34,594 bases of DNA from assembly GCA_015688915.1 (NCBI GenBank), contig JAATGX010000077.1:1-34594 (forward strand), written 5' to 3'. The notes below the pieces were generated by a model that saw only the letters and a program-made list of their open reading frames with translations, was not told the origin of the DNA and searched no databases. The translations under genes and the position numbers were made by a program. This DNA is from Desulfuromonadales bacterium. GTDB taxonomy: Bacteria > Desulfobacterota > Desulfuromonadia > Geobacterales > Pseudopelobacteraceae. Of this stretch, positions 1 through 7,483 are shown in pieces (the first letter of the stretch is position 1; each line of letters starts with the position of its first letter).

Positions 1-166
1 CACCACGGCGGACGGGCGCTGCTTCCCGGTTCGCAGCATGCCCTCCCGCACCATGGATGACGTCATCAACGGCGTGGTGATCACCTTTTCGAACATCACC
101 GAGACCAAGGCGCTGGAGGTGGAACTGCGGTCAGAGATCGCACGGTTGAAGAAAAAATCTGAATAG
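1..166 (+). CDS. C-terminal end of a PAS-domain signalling protein (possibly a CheB/CheR-type fusion), partial
   Basis: Only the last 54 codons are inside the window (reading frame begins at base 2, stop TAG at 164-166). The visible tail ends with GVVITFSNITETKALEVE followed by a short charged helix. This is the classic end of a PAS/PAC domain that leads into a coiled coil. Such tails, especially with 'MDDVINGVVITF', are common at the end of CheB methylesterase/CheR methyltransferase/PAS fusion proteins and PAS histidine kinases. A histidine-kinase domain cannot follow because the protein stops here, so a CheR/CheB-PAS fusion is the best guess. The upstream part is outside the window. The stop codon touches the left end of the palindromic repeat that begins at 166. 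Confidence 0.6.
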   Translation, partial: TTADGRCFPVRSMPSRTMDDVINGVVITFSNITETKALEVELRSEIARLKKKSE

Positions 167-302
167 CGCTGATCTTCCGTCAAGCGTCCCCCCCTTTTAA
201 AAAGGGGGGTCAGGGGGGATTTGAAGGTGCGCCGTTACAGGCAAATCCCCCTTTTTCAAAGGAGGACTTGTCACGTGAGCGCTGTTGACGGAAAACCAGC
301 GC
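166..302. repeat. MITE-like palindromic repeat element with 18-bp terminal inverted repeats
   Basis: The element is about 137 bp. Its ends are GCGCTGATCTTCCGTCAA (166-183) and, reverse-complemented, GCGCTGGTTTTCCGTCAA (285-302), matching at 16 of 18 positions. Inside are a C-run/G-run hairpin at about 187-207 and a 9-bp inverted repeat GGGGGATTT/AAATCCCCC. There is no coding capacity. A related half-copy in inverted orientation lies at 2889-2946, so the two copies bracket the PAS-kaiC pair. CCCCCTTT...AAAGGGGG palindromes of this type are frequent intergenic repeats in Geobacter-like genomes. No transposase is visible, so any mobility would be non-autonomous. Confidence 0.7.
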
Positions 303-345
303 AACTCAGGAGAAAAAATATGTTTCTTGAATCAAAGGGGTAGCC

Positions 346-1068
346 ATGGGTATCGACAACGACAAGGACCTGGCCACGGCAGCGACACAACTGCGCCGGC
401 GTGCGGAAGAACGGCTGAGCGCAAAAGGGCCTGGGGCGCACCCTCCCCCGATGGAGAACGAGGCGCAACGGCTCCTCCACGAACTGCAGGTCCACGAGAT
501 CGAACTGGAGATGCAGAATGCCGAGCTCCGCCTGACCAGGGACGAACTTGAAAAGGCATTGGACAAGTACATCGACCTGTACGACTTCGCCCCGGTCGGC
601 TACTTCACCTTCGACCTCCACAGCACCATCATGGACGTGAACCTCTCCGGGGCCGGCCTCCTGGGAGTCGAGCGCTCCCGGCTGATCGGCCGGCGTTTCG
701 GACTTTTCGTCGCAGATGAAGACCTTCCCGCCTTCACCGCCTTTCTCGGCACTGTTTTTGCTGGGCAGGACAAGGAATCATGCGAAGTGACACTCCTCAA
801 CAAAGAGGGCGAGACTCTTCCGCGCATCGTGCAGATCGATGCCATGGCCGGCAACTCCGGGTGGGAGATCCACGTTGCGGTCATCGACATCACCGAGCGC
901 AAGCGGGTGGAGGAGTCGTTGCGCGTCCGCAACGAGGAATTGGCCCGCTTCAACAGCGCCTCGGTGGGGCGCGAACTCCGCATGATCGAATTTAAGAAGG
1001 AAATCAACGAACTCTGCGTTCAGTCCGGCCAGCCGCCGCGCTATCCGCTCGACTTCGAAAAAGAGTAA
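346..1068 (+). CDS. PAS-domain protein of the kai cluster
   Basis: The product is 240 residues with no kinase, GGDEF or DNA-binding domain. Residues 40-75 contain the ELQVHEIELEMQNAELR helix that usually precedes a PAS domain in sensor proteins. A PAS domain covers about 75-195 (YDFAPVGYFTFD at the start, IHVAVIDITERKR at the end). A coiled-coil tail (NEELARFNSASVGRELRMIE) follows. That tail resembles the segment usually joined to a kinase or KaiC partner, which suggests a sensory adaptor. The start at 346 is preceded by AAAGGGG (335-340). It lies upstream of kaiC with a double-hairpin element between them and is probably co-transcribed. It may sense redox or a small ligand for the Kai proteins; no ligand-binding residue can be assigned from sequence. 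Confidence 0.75.
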   Translation: MGIDNDKDLATAATQLRRRAEERLSAKGPGAHPPPMENEAQRLLHELQVHEIELEMQNAELRLTRDELEKALDKYIDLYDFAPVGYFTFDLHSTIMDVNLSGAGLLGVERSRLIGRRFGLFVADEDLPAFTAFLGTVFAGQDKESCEVTLLNKEGETLPRIVQIDAMAGNSGWEIHVAVIDITERKRVEESLRVRNEELARFNSASVGRELRMIEFKKEINELCVQSGQPPRYPLDFEKE

Positions 1069-1069
1069 C

Positions 1070-1104
1070 CCTTCTCCCCAAGGGAGAAGGTGCCCCGAAG
1101 GGGC
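1070..1104. repeat. Double-hairpin REP-like element between the PAS gene and kaiC
   Basis: Two adjacent perfect hairpins begin 2 bp after the PAS-gene stop. The first is CCTTCTCCC-CAA-GGGAGAAGG (1070-1090), the second GCCCC-GAA-GGGGC (1092-1104). The sequence then runs GGATGAGGGGGCTTTT. The pattern matches a widespread intergenic repeat type. No long T-run follows directly, so it is not a classical terminator, but it could protect or process the message and set the ratio of PAS protein to KaiC. Confidence 0.65.
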
Positions 1105-1171
1105 GGATGAGGGGGCTTTTGGCGTGCTGCAAAAACCTGACCGGACACCGCTGCCCCTGACCGAAAGGAAC

Positions 1172-2872
1172 ATGACCATGCCGCCTGAAACGAACATCAT
1201 GACACTTGAAAAATGCCCCACCGGCATCCGCGGGCTGGACGACATCACCAGTGGCGGGCTGCCGCGCGGGAGGACCACGCTGGTGTGCGGCGGCACGGGG
1301 TGCGGCAAGACGCTCCTGGCCCTGGAATTCATCGTCCGCGGCATCCGGGAATTCGACGAACCGGGGGTCTTCATGTCGTTCGAGGAGACCACCGAAGAGT
1401 TGGCCAGCAACGTCGCTTCCCTCGGCTTCGACCTGGAGGAGTTGATCCACGGCGGGAAACTGGCGATGGATTATGTCCACGTAGAGCGGTCCGAGATCGA
1501 GGAGACCGGCGAATACGACCTGGAAGGGCTCTTTGTGCGCCTTGACAGCATGATCGTGGAAACCGGCGCGAAGCGCGTCGGCATCGACTCGCTCGAGGCG
1601 CTCTTTGCCGGGCTCCCCAATGAGGCGATCCTGCGCGCCGAGCTGCGCCGGCTCTTCCGCTGGCTGAAAGACCGGGGGGTTACCACCGTCATCACCGGCG
1701 AACAGGGAAAAAACGAGCTTACCCGCTACGGCCTTGAGGAATACGTCAGCGACTGCGTGATCTTCCTGAACCATCGGGTGGTGAACCGGGTCGGAACGCG
1801 GCTGTTGCGGATCGTCAAGTACCGCGGCTCGTCCCACGGGACCAACGAATACCCGACCATGATCGACGAGCATGGCCTGAGCGTGCTTCCCATCAGTTCC
1901 CTGGGGTTCGACTACCCGGTCTCCACCGAGCGCGTCTCCACCGGCATCGACCGGCTGGACGCCATGCTGGGGGGCAAGGGCTATTACAGCGGCAGCAGCG
2001 TCCTGGTTTCCGGGACCGCGGGCACGGGAAAGAGCAGCCTGGCCGCCGCCTTTGCGGATGCCGCCTGCCGCCGGGGAGAGCGCTGCCTCTACGTCGCCTT
2101 CGAGGAGGCGCCGGCGCAGATCTGCCGTAACATGGCCTCCGTCGGTTTCGACCTGGACCAATGGACCGGGAAGGGGCTCCTGCGCTTTCACGCCGTGCGC
2201 TCCACGCTCTGCGGCCTGGAACAGCACCTGGGCAGCATGATAAAGCTCGCCAGGGAGTTCCGGCCCGCCGTCGTCGTCATCGACCCGGTCACCAACCTGT
2301 CGGCCGTCGGCAGTGCCGAAGAGACCAAGGCGATGCTGACGCAGGTGGTCGATTTCTGCAAAAACCAGAGCATCACGACCCTGTTCACCAGTCTCACCGA
2401 AGGGGGCGGCCCGCAGGAGCAGACCGATCCGGGGGTCTCGTCGCTGATGGACACCTGGGTGCTGCTGCGAAATACCGAGACCCCCTCGGGCGAGCGCAAC
2501 CGCCTGCTGTTCGTCCTCAAGAGCCGCGGCATGGCCCACTCCAGCCAGGTGCGCGAGTTCATGCTTTCCGACAAGGGGGTCCAGCTCACCGACGTGTACA
2601 TCGGCGCCGGAACGGTCCTGACCGGCTCGGCCCGGCTGATCCAGGAGGCGCAGGATGAGGCCGTGGCCGAGGCCCGGCACCGGGACGCCACGCGTCGCCA
2701 GCGTGACCTGGAGCAGGAAAAGGCGCAGGTCCAGGCCCGGATAGGGGCGTTGCAGCACAAGGCCGCACTGCTGGCGGAGGACCTGGATTCACTCACCGGC
2801 GACGAACGGAGCCGCCTGGAAACCGCCACCCGCAACCGCGCCGACCTGGCCAGCGCCCGCCAGGTCGATTGA
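1172..2872 (+). CDS. kaiC: KaiC-like double-domain ATPase/autokinase
   Basis: The product is 566 residues with two tandem RecA-like KaiC domains, CI (about 10-245) and CII (about 255-500). Walker A motifs are GGTGCGKT (40-47) and GTAGTGKS (281-288). Each domain has the paired catalytic glutamates (SFEET near 70, AFEEA in CII). In CII the region matching the cyanobacterial phosphosites reads TDPGVSSLMDT, giving T418, S423 and S424, so the Ser-Thr pair is Ser-Ser here. The tail (about 500-566) is a charged coiled coil. KaiC proteins hydrolyse ATP, form hexamers and are modulated by KaiB. ATG 1172 was chosen because GAAAGGAA lies just upstream; an in-frame GTG at 1124 lacks a good ribosome site. 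Two kaiB genes follow; no kaiA is visible. Confidence 0.93.
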   Translation: MTMPPETNIMTLEKCPTGIRGLDDITSGGLPRGRTTLVCGGTGCGKTLLALEFIVRGIREFDEPGVFMSFEETTEELASNVASLGFDLEELIHGGKLAMDYVHVERSEIEETGEYDLEGLFVRLDSMIVETGAKRVGIDSLEALFAGLPNEAILRAELRRLFRWLKDRGVTTVITGEQGKNELTRYGLEEYVSDCVIFLNHRVVNRVGTRLLRIVKYRGSSHGTNEYPTMIDEHGLSVLPISSLGFDYPVSTERVSTGIDRLDAMLGGKGYYSGSSVLVSGTAGTGKSSLAAAFADAACRRGERCLYVAFEEAPAQICRNMASVGFDLDQWTGKGLLRFHAVRSTLCGLEQHLGSMIKLAREFRPAVVVIDPVTNLSAVGSAEETKAMLTQVVDFCKNQSITTLFTSLTEGGGPQEQTDPGVSSLMDTWVLLRNTETPSGERNRLLFVLKSRGMAHSSQVREFMLSDKGVQLTDVYIGAGTVLTGSARLIQEAQDEAVAEARHRDATRRQRDLEQEKAQVQARIGALQHKAALLAEDLDSLTGDERSRLETATRNRADLASARQVD

Positions 2873-2888
2873 GGGTAACCACTGATGA

Positions 2889-2946
2889 GCGCTGATCTTC
2901 CGCTACCAGCGCTCACGTGACAAGTCCCCCTTTGAAAAAGGGGGGG
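2889..2946. repeat. Inverted half-copy of the 166-302 repeat
   Basis: The sequence begins GCGCTGATCTTCCG and continues through AGCGCTCACGTGACAAGTCC to CCCCCTTTGAAAAAGGGGG. It is close to the reverse complement of 245-302, with only about 7-9 differences over 58 bp, so the pair forms inverted repeats on either side of the PAS-kaiC pair. It ends a few bases before the ribosome site of the first kaiB. Its terminal palindrome could form a hairpin in the kaiC-kaiB message. Confidence 0.7.
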
Positions 2947-2967
2947 AACGAATACAGGAGACCACGT

Positions 2968-3288
2968 ATGCCAAAAAAGACCAGACCAGACACCGTTCCC
3001 CCTTCCCAGACACCGGAATTCTGGCAGTTGAGGCTCTACGTGGCGGGCATGACCGCGCGCGCGGTCGCGGCCTTCGACAACCTGAAAAGGTTGTGCGAGG
3101 AGCATCTGGCCGGCTACTACGAGATCGAAATCATCGATCTGCTGGAAAACCCGAAACTCGCCGCCGGCGACCAGATTCTCGCCGTGCCGACCCTGGTGCG
3201 CAAGCTGCCACCTCCCATGAAAAAAATCATCGGCGATCTTTCCAACGAGGAGCGGGTCCTCGTTGGCCTGGACCTGCGGCCGCGGTGA
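2968..3288 (+). CDS. kaiB: KaiB-like protein 1
   Basis: The product is 106 residues, typical KaiB length. After a polar N-terminal extension (1-17) it has the KaiB core: LRLYVAGMTARA, a helix FDNLKRLCEEHL, the strand YEIEIIDLLENPKLA, AVPTLVRKLPPP, and the ending RVLVGLDLRPR. KaiB adopts a thioredoxin-like, fold-switching structure and binds the CI ring of KaiC. ATG 2968 has AGGAG at 2957-2960. The frame is open further upstream to 2917, but that stretch is inside the repeat and has no ribosome site. It is followed 17 bp later by a second kaiB of different sequence. Confidence 0.93.
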   Translation: MPKKTRPDTVPPSQTPEFWQLRLYVAGMTARAVAAFDNLKRLCEEHLAGYYEIEIIDLLENPKLAAGDQILAVPTLVRKLPPPMKKIIGDLSNEERVLVGLDLRPR

Positions 3289-3305
3289 GCGAAAAGGAAC
3301 CTTCC

Positions 3306-3644
3306 ATGACAACGAAACGTGCCCAAACGGCGCTTGAGGCCCTGGAAGCCGCGAGCCGGGACATCGGGGGCCAGATCTATACCCTGCGACTCTATGTGGC
3401 CGGGCTCACCACGCGCTCCCAGGAGGCCATCCGCACCGTCACCACCATCTGCGAGGAACACCTGGCGGGCCGCTACAGCCTGGAGGTGATCGACATCTAC
3501 CAGCACCCGGTCCTGGCCAAGGGGGAGCAGATCATCGCCGCACCCACCCTGATCAAGAAACTGCCGCTCCCGTTGCGTAAGATCATCGGCAACATGGCTG
3601 ACAAGGACAAGGTCCTGGTCGGCCTGGATTTGAGGAGCAAGTAA
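3306..3644 (+). CDS. kaiB: KaiB-like protein 2
   Basis: The product is 112 residues. The KaiB core begins at YTLRLYVAGLTTRSQEAI and continues CEEHLAGRYSLEVIDIYQHP, AAPTLIKKLPLPLRKII and VLVGLDLRSK. Its N-terminus is about 5 residues longer than that of KaiB 1 and differs in sequence, and the cores differ at many positions. The two are therefore diverged paralogues, not a recent duplication. AAAAGGAA precedes ATG 3306. The stop TAA (3642-3644) is one base before the start of the sigma54 activator, so the two are almost certainly co-translated. Two KaiB proteins with one KaiC suggests different binding partners or competing states. Confidence 0.93.
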   Translation: MTTKRAQTALEALEAASRDIGGQIYTLRLYVAGLTTRSQEAIRTVTTICEEHLAGRYSLEVIDIYQHPVLAKGEQIIAAPTLIKKLPLPLRKIIGNMADKDKVLVGLDLRSK

Positions 3645-3645
3645 C

Positions 3646-5523
3646 ATGAGCGTTACAGCGGACGAAGCACCGCGCACCACGCGGGAGTTGCTCGGGGAGA
3701 TCGAACGGCTCCGCGGCCGGCTCGACGAGGCCGACCAGACCCTTGACGCCATCCGCAGCGGCGACGTGGACGCCCTGGTAATGACCGGCCCCCAGGGAGA
3801 CCGCGTTTTCTCCCTCACCGGCGCCGAGCGGACGTACCGGCTCATCGTGGAGACCATGAACGAGGCAGCCCTGACGGTGGACCTGGACGGTACGATACTC
3901 TTCTGCAACCGGCGTTTTTGCGACCTGGTGAAGACCCCCATGTCGAACACCATCGGCAAAAAGCTGACCGCTTTTTTCGCGCCGGCCCAGCACCACGGGC
4001 TGCGGAGGCTCCTGGCCAAGGCCCAGGCCGGGCCCGTGCAACGGTGCCTCACCCTGCAGGCCGCCGGCGGCGCCGCGGTATCCACGCAGATCGCGGCCAG
4101 CCTGCTCACGGCCGACGATCTCACCAGCATCTGCCTGGTAGCCACGGACCTGACCGAACTGGAGGCGCAAGCCAACTCGATCCGCGTCATGCGCGAGCAA
4201 CAGCAGGCCCTGGAGGAAAGCCGGGCCGAACTGCAGACGGCCAACGCCCTGCTGAACGATTCCCGCCGGGCCGCCCTCAACATCATGGAAGACGCGGTCT
4301 CGGCGCGTCATGAAACCGAGGAGGCGAGCGCCAGCCTGCAACGCGAAATAGGGGAACGCATACAGGCCGAGGAGAAATTGCGGAAAGCCCACGACGAGTT
4401 GGAATTGCGGGTCTGGGAGCGGACGGGAGAGCTGGCCGGCGCAAACGCGCATCTCACGCAGGAAATAGAAGAGCGCAAAAAGGCTGAAGAATCGCTCAAG
4501 GGCGCGTATGCGGAAATAAAACGGCTGAAGGACCAACTCCAGGCGGAGAACACCTATCTGCAACAAGAGGTTGCCCAGCAGTACAACTTCGGCGAAGTCA
4601 TCGGGCAAAGTAGTGTCCTCTCGCACATCTTCCTGCGGGTCAAGCAGGTAGCGCCCATGACCGCGACCGTTCTGCTCCTTGGAGAGACCGGCACCGGCAA
4701 GGGCGTGATCGCCCGCGCCATCCACAGAAGCAGCACCCGCAAGGATCGGCCGCTGATAACGGTCAATTGTACGACCCTGCCCGCGTCCCTGGTGGAAAGC
4801 GAACTCTTCGGGCGGGAAAAGGGGGCGTTCACCGGATCGGATACCCAGCAGATCGGGCGCTTTGAACTGGCCAACGGCGGCACCATATTTCTCGACGAGA
4901 TCGGCGAGTTGCCGATGGAGTTGCAGTGCAAGCTGCTCCGGGTCATTCAGGACGGCGAGTTCGAGCGGCTGGGCAGTCCCCGCACCATAAAGATCGATGT
5001 GCGGATCATCGCGGCAACCAACCGGAATCTGGAAGAGGAGATCAAGAACGGCAGGTTCCGCGAAGATCTGTTTTACCGGCTCAATGTCTTCCCCATCACC
5101 ATGCCGCCACTCCGGGAACGCAAGGAAGACATCCCGCTGCTCGTTCAGCATTTCGTGGCCAAGTTCAACAAGAAAATCGGCAGGAATATCACGACCGTGT
5201 CAAAAGGCACCGTAAACATCCTGCAGGAATACCACTGGCCCGGCAACGTGCGGGAGCTGGAAAGTGTCATCGAGCGGGCGATAATCACCAGCCAGGGAAC
5301 CACACTCCAGGTATCCGACCGGCTGGATGCGCTCCGAAAGCCGGAGGAGCCGTCAGGGCAGAGCGTCAAGGCGCTTGCCGAGCTGGAGCACGACCACATT
5401 ATCCAGGTGCTCCAGAAAACCGGTTGGCGCATCGAGGGGAAAAACGGGGCCGCGGTAATCCTTGGCCTCAACGCCAGCACGCTGCGCGCCCGGATGCGGA
5501 AGTACGGCATCGTTCGCCACTGA
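3646..5523 (+). CDS. Sigma54-dependent transcriptional activator with sensor-kinase-like PAS front end
   Basis: The product is 625 residues with no receiver domain. Residues 14-55 (EIERLRGRLDEADQTLDAI, then GDVDALVMTGPQGDRVFSL) resemble the N-terminus of KaiC-associated and other PAS histidine kinases. A PAS domain spans about 60-170 and long coiled coils about 175-310, including ALNIMEDAVSARHETEE. The AAA+ domain runs about 320-555, with Walker A GETGTGKG (346-353), the sigma54-contact loop GAFTG (393-397), Walker B FLDEIGELP, and the arginine segment FREDLFYRLNVFP. A Fis-type helix-turn-helix ends the protein (NGAAVILGLNASTLRARMRKYGI). The last Walker A residue is G where E is usual. It is the last gene of the kai unit and the best candidate to act on the sigma54 promoters at 5706 and 7484. 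Confidence 0.93.
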   Translation: MSVTADEAPRTTRELLGEIERLRGRLDEADQTLDAIRSGDVDALVMTGPQGDRVFSLTGAERTYRLIVETMNEAALTVDLDGTILFCNRRFCDLVKTPMSNTIGKKLTAFFAPAQHHGLRRLLAKAQAGPVQRCLTLQAAGGAAVSTQIAASLLTADDLTSICLVATDLTELEAQANSIRVMREQQQALEESRAELQTANALLNDSRRAALNIMEDAVSARHETEEASASLQREIGERIQAEEKLRKAHDELELRVWERTGELAGANAHLTQEIEERKKAEESLKGAYAEIKRLKDQLQAENTYLQQEVAQQYNFGEVIGQSSVLSHIFLRVKQVAPMTATVLLLGETGTGKGVIARAIHRSSTRKDRPLITVNCTTLPASLVESELFGREKGAFTGSDTQQIGRFELANGGTIFLDEIGELPMELQCKLLRVIQDGEFERLGSPRTIKIDVRIIAATNRNLEEEIKNGRFREDLFYRLNVFPITMPPLRERKEDIPLLVQHFVAKFNKKIGRNITTVSKGTVNILQEYHWPGNVRELESVIERAIITSQGTTLQVSDRLDALRKPEEPSGQSVKALAELEHDHIIQVLQKTGWRIEGKNGAAVILGLNASTLRARMRKYGIVRH

Positions 5524-5563
5524 TGGCAGTGCGTCTCACCCCCTCGACCCGCACCTCCGAACC

Positions 5564-5608
5564 ATAACCGCCCTCCGTCATATATGGCGGTTATGTCAAA
5601 CATGACGG
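5564..5608 (+). promoter_or_regulatory. Candidate upstream activator site (copy 1) for a sigma54 promoter
   Basis: Two overlapping inverted repeats are visible: ATAACCGCC/GGCGGTTAT (5564-5572 and 5586-5594), and CCGTCAT/ATGACGG (5575-5581 and 5602-5608). The core TCATATATGGCGGTTATGT also contains CATATATG. Nearly the same sequence recurs at 7355-7388 at the same distance from a second sigma54 promoter. This is a strong sign of an enhancer-type site rather than chance. Confidence 0.7.
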
Positions 5609-5705
5609 ATTCCGTGGATAATGTTCCCTCCACCCGGCCCTCCCCACGCATCTTTATACCCTTCACGATCAACCGGTTGTACGTTCAGCATCCGCGCATC
5701 CTCTC

Positions 5706-5720
5706 CGGCACGTTAGTTGC
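5706..5720 (+). promoter_or_regulatory. Sigma54 (-24/-12) promoter of the radical SAM gene
   Basis: The sequence reads CGGCACGTTAGTTGC. The consensus is TGGCAC-N5-TTGC, so it matches at all fixed positions except the first (C for T). The start of transcription would be near 5732, about 67 bp upstream of the ATG at 5799. The conserved palindromic site lies about 114 bp upstream, centre to -24 element. Confidence 0.75.
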
Positions 5721-5798
5721 GATTCGTTTTTTGCGGGAAACGCCACATAGGTTTGCCGCACGCAGGTTATGCCGTCATGGCGACAGGGGAGCATCCGC

Positions 5799-7322
5799 AT
5801 GAAGATCCTGCTTGTATATCCGCACTATCCCGACACCTTCTGGAGTTTCCGCCACGCCATGAAATTCATCGGCAGGAAGGCGAGCTTCCCGCCGCTGGGC
5901 CTTCTGACCGTGGCGGCCATGCTCCCGGCCGAATGGGAAAAGCGGCTCGTGGATATGAATGTCCGCCCCCTCACCGATGATGACCTGAGGTGGTCGGATT
6001 ATGTCTTTATCAGCGCCATGGCCATCCAGCGCGAATCGGCGCAGGAGGTCATCGCACGCTGCCGGCGGCTGGGGGTCAGAATCGTTGCCGGAGGCCCCCT
6101 GTTTACCACGTACCACCAGGATTTCCCCGAAGTGGACCACGTGGTGACGGGCGAGGGGGAACTCACCCTGCCCCGGTTTCTGGCCGACCTGGAAAACGGC
6201 GAGGCCCGGCATCTGTACACCGACGACCAACGGACCGACCTGGGGAACAGTCCGGTCCCGCTCTGGGAGTTGATCGATGTGAGCGCCTATGCCGCCATGA
6301 ACATCCAGTATTCACGGGGATGTCCCTTTGACTGCGAGTTCTGCGACATAACGGTATTGTTCGGGCGCACGCCGCGCACCAAGGGGCTCGCGCAACTGAC
6401 GGCGGAGCTGGAGAGCCTGTATGTGCGGGGATGGCGCGGCGCGATCTTCTTTGTTGACGACAACTTCATCGGCGACCGGGGAAAGCTGAAGCGGGAGGTT
6501 CTTCCCGGCATTATCGACTGGATGGAGAAACGGGGGCGCCCGTTCTACTTTTACACCGAGGCGTCCATCGATCTGGCCGACGACGGCAGCCTCATGGAAC
6601 TGATGGTCAGGGCCGGATTCGAAGAGGTCTTTATCGGCATCGAGACCCCGCACGAGGACGGCCATGCGGAAAGCGGCAAGGTGCAGAACAGGAACCGGGA
6701 CCTGCTGGCCTCGGTAAAGGGCATCCAGCGGGCGGGCCTGCAGGTGCACGGGGGATTCATCGTGGGCTTCGACAGCGACCCGCCGGCGATCTTCGATCGG
6801 CAGATCCGTTTTATCCAGGAGAGCGGCATCGTCACCGCCATGGTCGGGGTACTTTCCGCCATGCGCGGCACCCGGCTGTACCAGCGCCTGGAGCGGGAAG
6901 GGAGACTGCTCGGGGAAGGCTCCGGCAGCAATACGATCATGGACCTCAACTTCGTCCCCCGAATGGAGCAGACAACGCTCATCGGTGGTTACCGGACCAT
7001 CCTCGACACCATCTACTCACCCAAAAACTACTATAGGCGGGTGATCCGCCTCCTCAGGGAGTACCGGCCGCTGCACCTGGGAAAATTCCACCTCCAGCCG
7101 GGATACGTGGGTGCGCTCTTCAAATCGATCCTGTTCCTGGGGATTCTGGGCAAGGAGAGAGTGCACTTCTGGAATCTCTTCTTCTGGTCTCTCACACGGC
7201 GGCCGCGGCTCTTCCCCCTGGCCATAACCTATGCCGTCTACGGGTTCCACTTCAGAACGGTCGCGGAAAAGATCGACTGGATCGGGATAGGCCCCGGCGA
7301 CGGGGTCATAAAACCGTCCTGA
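5799..7322 (+). CDS. B12-binding-domain radical SAM protein
   Basis: The product is 507 residues. The N-terminal part (1-160) is a Rossmann-like B12-binding-type domain (MKILLVYP start, VAGGPLFTTYHQ, VVTGEGELTL) but has no clear DxHxxG cobalamin motif. The radical SAM domain starts with RGCPFDCEFC: the 4Fe-4S cysteines are C175, C179 and C182 in CxxxCxxC spacing. FVDDNFIGD and the glycine-rich FIGIETP are typical of the family. The C-terminal region (about 370-507) looks like DUF4070, with hydrophobic stretches near 440-490. The family includes methyltransferases such as hopanoid C2-methylases, but the substrate cannot be named here. ATG 5799 has AGGGGAGC upstream. The gene sits alone behind the sigma54 promoter. 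Confidence 0.85.
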   Translation: MKILLVYPHYPDTFWSFRHAMKFIGRKASFPPLGLLTVAAMLPAEWEKRLVDMNVRPLTDDDLRWSDYVFISAMAIQRESAQEVIARCRRLGVRIVAGGPLFTTYHQDFPEVDHVVTGEGELTLPRFLADLENGEARHLYTDDQRTDLGNSPVPLWELIDVSAYAAMNIQYSRGCPFDCEFCDITVLFGRTPRTKGLAQLTAELESLYVRGWRGAIFFVDDNFIGDRGKLKREVLPGIIDWMEKRGRPFYFYTEASIDLADDGSLMELMVRAGFEEVFIGIETPHEDGHAESGKVQNRNRDLLASVKGIQRAGLQVHGGFIVGFDSDPPAIFDRQIRFIQESGIVTAMVGVLSAMRGTRLYQRLEREGRLLGEGSGSNTIMDLNFVPRMEQTTLIGGYRTILDTIYSPKNYYRRVIRLLREYRPLHLGKFHLQPGYVGALFKSILFLGILGKERVHFWNLFFWSLTRRPRLFPLAITYAVYGFHFRTVAEKIDWIGIGPGDGVIKPS

Positions 7323-7354
7323 CGCAGCCCCCCCATGCGCCTCGCCATGGTCGT

Positions 7355-7388
7355 CCACCATATATGGCAGTTATGTTAAACATGGCGG
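7355..7388 (+). promoter_or_regulatory. Candidate upstream activator site (copy 2)
   Basis: The site is CCACCAT (7355-7361) plus ATGGCGG (7382-7388), an imperfect inverted repeat flanking ATATGGCAGTTATGTTAAAC. It closely matches the copy at 5575-5608. Its centre is about 112 bp upstream of the -24 element at 7484; copy 1 is about 114 bp from its promoter. The TTCCGT following each copy is also shared. Confidence 0.7.
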
Positions 7389-7483
7389 CTTCCGTTGACG
7401 CCTTTCCTTCCACCGGGCCTGTAGCATTTTAAATTTATCCATACAATCAAGATGTTACCACCTCATCATCCGCAGCCATCCTC

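Noticed and set aside
1004..2758. Long minus-strand open frame opposite kaiC
   Set aside because: It mirrors high-GC codon use of kaiC, has no ribosome site and no family match by eye; the KaiC frame is clearly the real one.
166..2946. Complete insertion sequence flanked by inverted repeats
   Set aside because: No transposase or resolvase is present between the repeats; the genes are PAS and kaiC.
3583..5151. Long minus-strand open frame opposite the sigma54 activator
   Set aside because: It is antisense to a well-supported AAA+ protein and shows no domain pattern.
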